From Dysgonamonadaceae bacterium (GTDB taxonomy: Bacteria > Bacteroidota > Bacteroidia > Bacteroidales > Azobacteroidaceae), in NCBI GenBank assembly GCA_031276105.1, contig JAISNS010000057.1:1-15554 (forward strand): a DNA stretch of 15,554 nucleotides. The letters run 5' to 3'. Numbering within the stretch: position 1 is the first letter of the stretch; the number at the start of each line of letters is the position of its first letter. Positions 7,033 to 14,001 of the stretch are shown here, piece after piece. The position numbers were made by a program, and so were the translations under genes. Under the pieces are notes generated by a model that was not told the origin of the DNA, searched no databases, and saw nothing but the letters and a program-made list of their open reading frames with translations.

Positions 7033-8934
7033 TCAGTCTCTTTCTTCGGGAGTGCCGTCGGGTCGTGCGTACACATTTTTGGGGACAAACTCGAAGTAGT
7101 CGATCATGAACTCGTTCAGCGCGTCGTCCGACACGGATTTGAAACGCAGGTAGTGCGGCCCGTCGTGCGACCAAGTTTCCGTAGAGATGATTCGCCGCAG
7201 CGCGCCACTGTTTGCGCGAGCCGAAACGCTGCCGCCCATGTAGGAAGTACCGCCTTTCATGTATCCGCGGTTGCGCATCATTTTATCGTTTTCGATGCCG
7301 TTGTCGAGGGTGCTTGCATCGGTTTCCCATCCGATTCGCGCATTGTCGGCGCCAATTTTCATATTTAGCGGAATGCCTTTCGGTTCGCCGTCCACATAAA
7401 ACTGGAGGATTCCCCGGTTGTTGTTGGCGCTGTAGCCGAAGCGGATTTCATACGTACCGGCGGGCACCGGCGGGAAGCGCATTTCAAAATCGAACAGTCC
7501 GGTTGCCATCATTTCGTCGGCCTGATAATTCACCCAAAAGTTAGTACCGCTTTTTACTCCCTGTAGATAATAGAGATTCGTGTTGGAAGAGATAAAGTTT
7601 ACATTCTTCAGGTATCCGTCCGGGAAGAGGTAATAATTTGCGGGGCCGGTTACACCGGATGGATCATCGCCTTTTTCGTAGCGCATTCCGTTGGTCATCA
7701 GTTCGGGGTGCAAACTGGTGACGTCCATGCGGATACGGGTATTTTTCAGCATCGTTAATACTTTCGTGTCATAGACCAGCAAGCCGTTTATCAGGTGGTA
7801 AACGCCGTTGTCGGTATCCTGTTCGTATCCCGATTCGGCGGGTAATACGGTTACACCCGCCACGCTGCGCGGCAGGTCGTTATTGATAACTACCGTGCCG
7901 TTTTCGTTCGATACTTTGAATATCGTGTTGGGACAGAAGGTTTCCATAAATTCGTAGAGCGTAGCGTCCTGCGCCATGTTAGCTTTGTAGAAGAAATTGT
8001 TGTAATGAACGGTTTTGTCCAGCAAGTGGTAAGCCACAAAGCGGTTGAGGCTGTTTCGGCGGTCGGTTGGGTCGGAAACGTCCTTATCTTCCGGATACAT
8101 GGCGTTATATACGCCGGCGGCATACTCTTTCAGGCTTTCCAGATTCGTAATACCATTGGCGGCCAATACCTCATTTGTTTCAGCGAAGACGGTATATCCT
8201 ATTTTCTTTTCTTTTGGGCTTCGACATTCCGTATCGTTTTTGTAGAGCGGCGTTTGGGTGGGCGGCGTGTAATTATCGTCGCGCAGCGCTTGCAGCGAAT
8301 CGTCTAAAGCGGTCAGTTCGAGCGCTTCTACGAAGAGGCTGATTCGCGGGTCACCGGCCATTAGAGTGGGAATAGCGGCCGTAGAAGGCGTTAATACCCG
8401 GTTGATGGCATGAATCACGCCGTTTTCCACTTCCACGTCTTTTTCGACAATCATCGCATTGGAATTAATCAAAATAGCGACGCTTTCGGCTTGGGGTTTG
8501 TAGCCGATAACCAGATAGCGCGAATTCATGTTGGTGGCCGACAGGGCGCCTTCGACAAAGTCGGTAGTCAGGTAGATTTTATCGGGAATCAAATGGCTGT
8601 ACACCATATACTTTACATCCAAAGCGGGCAGTTCGTCCGGCGAAGAAACGTTCAGGGAAGCGTACCAGTTTTGCATGGCCGTATTGCCGGGCAGGAAGCA
8701 AGTGTATTGGTTGTATGTTTTCAACAGTTCGGACAGTCCGGCTATTTTTACCGCTTTTCCAAACTCGCTGTACATTTGGGGATAGTTGTCGATATAACTG
8801 CCGATGGTTTGTCCGGTGAACGTGTAGAAGTTTTCGCCGACTTCGTCGCTGTCGTAACATCCCGGCACAGCCGTAAACCAGAGGATAATGACACCCCGGA
8901 AGAGGATACTGAGAATATTTGTTTTTGTTTTCAT
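7033..8934 (-). CDS. FAS1 (fasciclin) lipoprotein A with C-terminal jelly-roll-like domain
   Basis: 633-residue predicted surface lipoprotein. MKTKTNILSILFRG is followed by a hydrophobic run and lipobox V-P-G-C (Cys26) with an acidic YDSDE tail, as expected for surface export. FAS1 domain 1 spans about 45-187: YTCFLPGNTAM, MVYSHLIPDKIY and the closing ENGVIHAINRVL. A second FAS1-like domain spans about 195-395: GYTVFAETNEVLA, RFVAYHLLD and NGVYHLINGLLVYD. Residues about 400-633 lack FAS1 signals and look like a beta-sandwich: 'AGTYEIRFGYSANNNRGILQFYVDG' across two strands and the ending HYLRFKSV...FMIDYFEFVP, which recalls CBM6/CBM35-like galactose-binding folds. The ATG overlaps the SusD-1 stop (ATGA, 8931-8934), so translation is probably coupled. 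Glycan or matrix binding is inferred from the domains and the SusCD context. Confidence 0.88.
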   Translation of the reverse strand: MKTKTNILSILFRGVIILWFTAVPGCYDSDEVGENFYTFTGQTIGSYIDNYPQMYSEFGKAVKIAGLSELLKTYNQYTCFLPGNTAMQNWYASLNVSSPDELPALDVKYMVYSHLIPDKIYLTTDFVEGALSATNMNSRYLVIGYKPQAESVAILINSNAMIVEKDVEVENGVIHAINRVLTPSTAAIPTLMAGDPRISLFVEALELTALDDSLQALRDDNYTPPTQTPLYKNDTECRSPKEKKIGYTVFAETNEVLAANGITNLESLKEYAAGVYNAMYPEDKDVSDPTDRRNSLNRFVAYHLLDKTVHYNNFFYKANMAQDATLYEFMETFCPNTIFKVSNENGTVVINNDLPRSVAGVTVLPAESGYEQDTDNGVYHLINGLLVYDTKVLTMLKNTRIRMDVTSLHPELMTNGMRYEKGDDPSGVTGPANYYLFPDGYLKNVNFISSNTNLYYLQGVKSGTNFWVNYQADEMMATGLFDFEMRFPPVPAGTYEIRFGYSANNNRGILQFYVDGEPKGIPLNMKIGADNARIGWETDASTLDNGIENDKMMRNRGYMKGGTSYMGGSVSARANSGALRRIISTETWSHDGPHYLRFKSVSDDALNEFMIDYFEFVPKNVYARPDGTPEERD

Positions 8935-10601
8935 TGTTTTTCAATATTGGTTGAAGATTGATAATAGGGATTTTGTATCAAGAGCGCATTGACTTTCAAT
9001 TCATCGGCGTGGATGGGCATGTATAATGCGTTCATCACCGACAGCTTGGAAGCAATGGTGCTTTGATTGACGGTGTATTTCAGGACGACATGGTTGACAA
9101 GGTCTTCCGTCGAATTTTTCCGTTCCGCGTGTCGAAGCAGGTCGAACCAGCGTTTGCCTTCAAACATCAGTTCGCGTTGTCGTTCGCGCAGGACTAACTT
9201 CTCCATATTGTTGACATTGCCGTAAGTGTCGAACGCCAGCGTATCGGTTTCGAGCAGCGTGGGATTGGCACGCATGTAGGTGGTATTCACAATCCGGAGC
9301 GCCTCTCTCAAATCGTCGTCCGACCGGTTGAGCTGTACCAGCGCTTCGGCTTTCATCAGCATCACGTCGGTAATCCGGTAAAAAATCCAGGTAGCCGTAC
9401 TTGAGTCGTACACATAGAGATGATTGATTCCCAGCGCCTGATGTATTCCCAAATATTTGAATATGCCATAGACTCCGTCGTCCGTTTTAGACATACAGAT
9501 AAAGTCGGCTTTCCGCGTATCCGTTTTACCGAAACATTCGACGCCTTCGGCATAAACCGTGGTAGCGATTAAGCGTCCGACATTCGTGGTAGTGTTTCCG
9601 TAAAGTTTTGCGACGGCTTCATTGTTTTTCTCGGTTGTAAATTGCAACTCGAAAATGCTTTCTGTGGAATTGCCGGGATAAAAAATCTCGTATAAAAGAT
9701 CATAGTCTTCTATCAACGAATATTTAGGCAATTCGACATTCATCCCCGTTATCCGGTCGGAAACGCTTTTGGCATTGATCAGTTTATCGCAGTATTCCAC
9801 CGATTTGGCATAGTCTTTCCGCCACAAATAGACGTCGGCCAGGATAGCCCGGATAACGTCTTTGGTCATCCGTCCCTTGTCTTCGCTTTCGAAAGTAAAG
9901 CCCAACATCGCCCATTCTTCGGCCTGCAACAGGTCGTCCGTGATTTTGGCCAATACCCGGTCGGGCGTCGATTGGGGGATTTGCAAAACCTGCGTATCGT
10001 CAACGGTTGCATCCAGCATGAGGGGAACATCGCGGAAGGTGCGAACCAGATAAAAGTAGCTTAAAGCACGCAGCGCCAAGGCTTCCGCCGATTTAGCCTG
10101 CAAATCGGCATTCGTAAAGTTGGGGTCGGTTTCCATCACTTGGGGCGCATATTTCAGGATAGTATTGCAATAGTTGATAAGCCTGTAAAATGCCGTCCAT
10201 TGCGCAAGTCCGTTCGTAGGAAGGATGTTGGCGTTATCCATTTGCCGTTCGTCGTCGCTGACGTTTCCGCCGCCGGCAACCATATTGTCCGACCGGAGTT
10301 CTCCCCAAGTAATGACCCGCCACATAAAATCGTCTTCCTGCATAGTCCGGTAACAGGCCATCAGCATGGCTTCCACATCGCTTTCGTTTTGCCAGAACTC
10401 TTCCTGCAACAATTGACTTTCCGGACGTATATCCAGATAATCTACGCAGGAAAAACAGGAGAGCGTTGCGATGAATAAGTAAACGAGTTGACGAGTAAAC
10501 AAGTAAACGAGTTGACGAGTAAACGAGTAAACGAGTGACGAATAACAAGTTCGTTTACTCGTTAACTTGTTAACTCGTTTACTTAAATATAACTGTTTCA
10601 T
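8931..10601 (-). CDS. SusD/RagB-family outer-membrane lipoprotein (SusD-1)
   Basis: 556-residue surface lipoprotein partnered with SusC-1. The ATG at 10601 follows the SusC-1 stop by 19 bp; longer readings overlap SusC-1 by about 100 bp and need a TTG start. The signal region is unusually long, with the lipidated Cys probably residue 52 in 'FSCVDYLDI' (Cys49 is an alternative), and is largely encoded by a repeat array that gives LVYLFTRQ twice. The mature part is a classic SusD: TPR-like AEALALRALSYFYLVRTFRD, WIFYRITDVMLMKAEALVQL, the LRERQRELMFEGKRWFDLLR helix and the C-terminal NALYMPIHADEL with NPYY. It would bind ligand and close the SusC-1 barrel. Its last codon overlaps the lipoprotein A start. 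Substrate cannot be read from sequence. Confidence 0.93.
   Translation of the reverse strand: MKQLYLSKRVNKLTSKRTCYSSLVYSFTRQLVYLFTRQLVYLFIATLSCFSCVDYLDIRPESQLLQEEFWQNESDVEAMLMACYRTMQEDDFMWRVITWGELRSDNMVAGGGNVSDDERQMDNANILPTNGLAQWTAFYRLINYCNTILKYAPQVMETDPNFTNADLQAKSAEALALRALSYFYLVRTFRDVPLMLDATVDDTQVLQIPQSTPDRVLAKITDDLLQAEEWAMLGFTFESEDKGRMTKDVIRAILADVYLWRKDYAKSVEYCDKLINAKSVSDRITGMNVELPKYSLIEDYDLLYEIFYPGNSTESIFELQFTTEKNNEAVAKLYGNTTTNVGRLIATTVYAEGVECFGKTDTRKADFICMSKTDDGVYGIFKYLGIHQALGINHLYVYDSSTATWIFYRITDVMLMKAEALVQLNRSDDDLREALRIVNTTYMRANPTLLETDTLAFDTYGNVNNMEKLVLRERQRELMFEGKRWFDLLRHAERKNSTEDLVNHVVLKYTVNQSTIASKLSVMNALYMPIHADELKVNALLIQNPYYQSSTNIEKQ
10477..10584 (-). repeat. 8-bp repeat array with inverted copy in the SusD-1 signal-peptide region
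   Basis: From 10477 to 10546 the plus strand carries consecutive units of the form RAGTAAAC or GAGTTGAC. Two perfect 24-bp blocks (10477-10500 and 10501-10524) are followed by one more full unit and two 7-bp degenerate units. After 6 bp the motif returns inverted as four 8-bp units (10553-10584: GTTTACTC, GTTAACTT, GTTAACTC, GTTTACTT). The outer arms AAGTAAACGAGT and ACTCGTTTACTT pair perfectly, so the mRNA could fold a long hairpin starting about 17 nt after the SusD-1 ATG. The 24-bp period keeps frame, adding LVYLFTRQ per copy. Confidence 0.9.
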
Positions 10602-10620
10602 GGTTTTTATTATTAATTGA

Positions 10621-13600
10621 TTAGAAACGAATAGATAAACCCGCAGTAAACGATTTCGCCCGCGGCGTTTGATTGTTGTCCGTACTGACGCCCCAAGAGC
10701 CGTAGCCGACTTCCGGGTCAACTCCCGAATACTTGGTGAAATTATAGAGATTGTATATCGTCAAAAACGCCGATACGGATGATACGGAAAGTTTCGACAG
10801 CCATTTGTCCGGTAGCGCGTAATTGAGCGAAAGCTGGTTGATACGCCAGAAAGAGCCGTCTTCCATATAGCGGTCGCTGCCCAGAAAATTGCGGGCAACG
10901 GGAGTTGCGCCGGCATTGCTGTTCCATGCCCGCGGTATTTGGGTCAGGTCGCCTTCTTTCCGCCAGCGCCAGTTGACGGCGCGGCTCTGATTGTTGTTGT
11001 TGATCATACTTTCGGCATTCATCCGGGCGGCGTTCACGATTTTGCTTCCGTAACGGAATACGGAATAAACATTCACCGAAAAGCGGTCGTAAGTAAGTTT
11101 GAGTCCCATTCCCCCGTTGAACTTCGGATTGGAATTACCCAGGTAAACGATGTCTAATTCGTTGATATTCCCGTCGTGATTGATGTCTTCGTAAATAGCG
11201 TCGCCGCCTTGAAAGGCCAATTGATTGGTTGTGCCGTAAGCAAAATACACAGGAACCGGATTTCCGCCGTCATCGTAGATAATATTTCCTGCGGCGTCGC
11301 GGGCAACCGGAGCGGAACCCAGCGTGTAACCGCTTTCTATCCAGTCGGGATTATCAATGCTGTATTGATAGACGCCTTTGTAACGGAAACCGTAGATCGA
11401 ACCCAGCGAATTGCCTAATTGCAGGCGCGACATGTATTTGCCGTTCTCGAAATTGTATTCTTCGTTGTAGCGGCTAAGGATAATGTCGTCTAATTCGAGC
11501 ACGGTATTCCGGTTGTTGGCAAAGTTCAGATTGAAATTGGCGTGGAATTTCCCGATTTCTACGAAACGGTTGAGGTGGAGGTAGAGTTCCCATCCCTGAT
11601 TGCGTACCGTTCCCACATTTTGCCATTCATAGACCGTAAAACCGGAAGTATGGGCAATCGGGACGTTCTCTTGCAACAAGTCTTCCGTTTTTTTATCATA
11701 AAAGTTGAAATCCAGCGTGAACAAATCGTCGAAAACCCCCAGATTAACGCCGAAATTCTTATCTTCTACTTTTTCCCAGCGCAGGTCGCTCAAGCGGATG
11801 CTGACCGGACGTATCCCGGCAGTTCCCAAGTAACTGCTCCACGATTCGTAGCGGCTGAAATGCAAATAATCTTCTTTCGGCGCATTGCCGGTAATTCCCA
11901 TGCTGAAACGCAAGGCCAGCATACTCATCCAGTGCTGCACCGGAAGCATGAATTTTTCGTCGATGATGTTCCAGCGAAACGACAGCCCTCCAAACGTTCC
12001 GAAGCGACGTTTGGGGCCGAACCGGGAATTTCCTTCATGACGTAAAACAACGTCCATGTTGTATTTCGACAGATAGGAATAGTGCGCGGAATACAGGAAA
12101 GACAATCCCCGTCCATAGCTGCTTCCGCTTCCCATATCCGATACGTAAGAGCCGGTAGTGGGGCTGGTTATGCCGCTCGGCAAACCATACGAGTTTTCAC
12201 TTTGCCATGTTTTCGAACTGCCGTTCATTTCTGCGCGTCCGAGCATGGTAACGACGTGATCGCCGTCGAAATCGTTCATCCATTGCATTTCCAGCCGTCC
12301 GGTAGTCGAATAGCTTTTTTCGTTGCCGTAATCCGATTTGTTGAGGAACTTGTCTGACCATGTGGCGGTAGATAATTCCTTGGGCAGGAAAGCATAACTG
12401 CTGCTGTTGTTGACGTTGAACGATACCAGCGCTTTAAGTTGTAACATTTTAGTGTCTCCGCGCGGGATTAAGTCGTACCGCAACGAGAAAGTGGGCATCA
12501 GGCGGTATGTTTTTACGTTGTTTTTTGCCAAATCGGCAGAGGCTACCGGATTGTAGAGGCTTTTCTCGTCAACGACTTTCTGGTCGTTAAGTTTAGGCGA
12601 GATGTTTTGCGGCACGGTATAATATTCGCCGGTGCTGTTTCCAAATGCGTCTTCGCGGTAAATGCCTAAATTGGGCATTTTCTTGTAGGCGATTTCCAGC
12701 AGTTTATGGTAATTTTTATCTTCGTTGGTATAGGTAAACGCCATTTCCGAAGCAAAGAGGATGCGATCCGACACGTTGTAATTCAAGTCCATGCGGGAAG
12801 TGTAGCGGTCTAAGTTTTGTCCGATAATGCTTCCCTTTTCATTGTAATAGCCTCCCGACAAATAAAATGTAGCGCGTTCGCCTCCGCCGCTTAGGGTAAT
12901 ATAATGATCGTTGGTTACACCGCGCGTTTTTACGGCGCCCACCCAGTCGGTATTGTTGTCGTACATTCGCCAGTCGGGAAAGACCGCATCGTTGCGGATG
13001 TAATTAAACTCTTTGATGTCGGACGAAGCGTCGCTTTGCATGGGATTGAAATAGGCTTCTTTCATCAGCATCGTGTATTCGTCTCCGTTGAGCATTTTCA
13101 TGCCTTCGGGTTGCCATTTTTCCGACAGCCGGTAAGTGTATTGCAGGCGTGGCGGCCCTTTTATCCCTTTCCGGGTGCGGATGGAAATGACGCCGTTGGC
13201 GCCTCGCGAACCCCACATGGCGGTTGCCGCTCCGTCTTTCATCACGCTGATGTTTTCAATATCATCTACGTTGATAGACAAAAGATTGGCAAAACTTTCG
13301 TTGCTGGCGTTGACAAAATCGAAAGCATCGGTTTCGGCGGCGTCGTATATCAGGTCGTTGACTACAATCAGGGGCGTTACATCGGCATTGATGGAGGCCG
13401 TTCCCCGCAAACGCATGGCGGAACCGGAGCCTACATCGCCCGAATTGGCGATAATGTCGAGGCCGGAGATTTGCCCTTGCAGGGCTTCGTCGAGCGAGGC
13501 AACCGAAAGCGACTGGAAATCGGCTTTCAAGGTTTGCATGGCCATGGAAGCCTCCCGTTCGGGGATGCTTAATGCGCCGGTATTGACCCGTTTTTTAGCG

Positions 13601-13989
13601 GTTACCACTACTTCGTCCAAACTTTGCGTTTCTTCCCGCATTTCGATGGAGAAATTCTTTTTGTCTCCGATGGCAAGCGTTTGCGTTTTAAATCCTAAAT
13701 AACTCACCTCCAATTTGTTTTTGGAACTCTTTATCCGCAGGGAAAAATCGCCGTTAACATCGCTTACCGTGCCGGAAATGACGCGGTTGGTGGCGTCCAC
13801 TTCTTTGACGGATACGCCAATCAGTTCGCCGTCGGACTTGGAAAAAACCTTCCCGACAATGATGTCCGCCTGTTGCGCCGACAGGGTTTGAAAGCAACCC
13901 GACAAGATGATGATCAGGAGAGTGACAAGTGACGAGTGACGGGTGACGGGTAAACGGGTCGTTGTGTGTTTCATATTATCTTTATTCAT
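10621..13989 (-). CDS. SusC/RagA-family TonB-dependent transporter (SusC-1)
   Basis: 1122-residue outer-membrane transporter from the ATG at 13989; an ATG at 13974 (MKHTTTRL...) is equally plausible, and a TTG at 14001 directly abuts the upstream stop. The signal peptide (about 1-38, hydrophobic LVTLLIIILSG, cleavage near LSA|Q) is partly encoded by a short tandem array. A carboxypeptidase-regulatory-like domain (about 43-118) leads to the TonB-box-like LDEVVVTAKK (124-133). The plug (about 140-275) has SLDEALQGQISGLDI, RLRGTASINADVTPLIVVND, VDDIENISVMKDGAAT and WGSRGANGVISIRTRKG. The barrel contains an EF-hand-like DINHDGNINELD, then YLGNSNPKFNGG, and ends in the canonical aromatic ...TAGLSIRF. 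It should pair with SusD-1, 19 bp downstream. Substrate is unknown. Confidence 0.94.
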   Translation of the reverse strand: MNKDNMKHTTTRLPVTRHSSLVTLLIIILSGCFQTLSAQQADIIVGKVFSKSDGELIGVSVKEVDATNRVISGTVSDVNGDFSLRIKSSKNKLEVSYLGFKTQTLAIGDKKNFSIEMREETQSLDEVVVTAKKRVNTGALSIPEREASMAMQTLKADFQSLSVASLDEALQGQISGLDIIANSGDVGSGSAMRLRGTASINADVTPLIVVNDLIYDAAETDAFDFVNASNESFANLLSINVDDIENISVMKDGAATAMWGSRGANGVISIRTRKGIKGPPRLQYTYRLSEKWQPEGMKMLNGDEYTMLMKEAYFNPMQSDASSDIKEFNYIRNDAVFPDWRMYDNNTDWVGAVKTRGVTNDHYITLSGGGERATFYLSGGYYNEKGSIIGQNLDRYTSRMDLNYNVSDRILFASEMAFTYTNEDKNYHKLLEIAYKKMPNLGIYREDAFGNSTGEYYTVPQNISPKLNDQKVVDEKSLYNPVASADLAKNNVKTYRLMPTFSLRYDLIPRGDTKMLQLKALVSFNVNNSSSYAFLPKELSTATWSDKFLNKSDYGNEKSYSTTGRLEMQWMNDFDGDHVVTMLGRAEMNGSSKTWQSENSYGLPSGITSPTTGSYVSDMGSGSSYGRGLSFLYSAHYSYLSKYNMDVVLRHEGNSRFGPKRRFGTFGGLSFRWNIIDEKFMLPVQHWMSMLALRFSMGITGNAPKEDYLHFSRYESWSSYLGTAGIRPVSIRLSDLRWEKVEDKNFGVNLGVFDDLFTLDFNFYDKKTEDLLQENVPIAHTSGFTVYEWQNVGTVRNQGWELYLHLNRFVEIGKFHANFNLNFANNRNTVLELDDIILSRYNEEYNFENGKYMSRLQLGNSLGSIYGFRYKGVYQYSIDNPDWIESGYTLGSAPVARDAAGNIIYDDGGNPVPVYFAYGTTNQLAFQGGDAIYEDINHDGNINELDIVYLGNSNPKFNGGMGLKLTYDRFSVNVYSVFRYGSKIVNAARMNAESMINNNNQSRAVNWRWRKEGDLTQIPRAWNSNAGATPVARNFLGSDRYMEDGSFWRINQLSLNYALPDKWLSKLSVSSVSAFLTIYNLYNFTKYSGVDPEVGYGSWGVSTDNNQTPRAKSFTAGLSIRF
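13920..13957 (-). repeat. 7-bp tandem array in the SusC-1 signal-peptide region
   Basis: Plus-strand units GAGTGAC, AAGTGAC, GAGTGAC, GGGTGAC and the 8-bp GGGTAAAC run in series. They match the RRGTnRAC consensus of the array in SusD-1. On the minus strand the array encodes RLPVTRHSSLVT just before the hydrophobic core. A 7-bp period is open in every frame (the cycle is R-H-S-S-L-V-T), so unit changes would shift the SusC-1 frame. Confidence 0.8.
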
Positions 13990-14001
13990 TTCTTTATTCA
14001 A

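Noticed and set aside
10602..10721. Longer N-terminal extension of SusD-1 starting with TTG at 10721
   Set aside because: It would overlap SusC-1 by about 100 bp, gives a highly basic non-signal extension, and the ATG at 10601 is well placed 19 bp after the SusC-1 stop.
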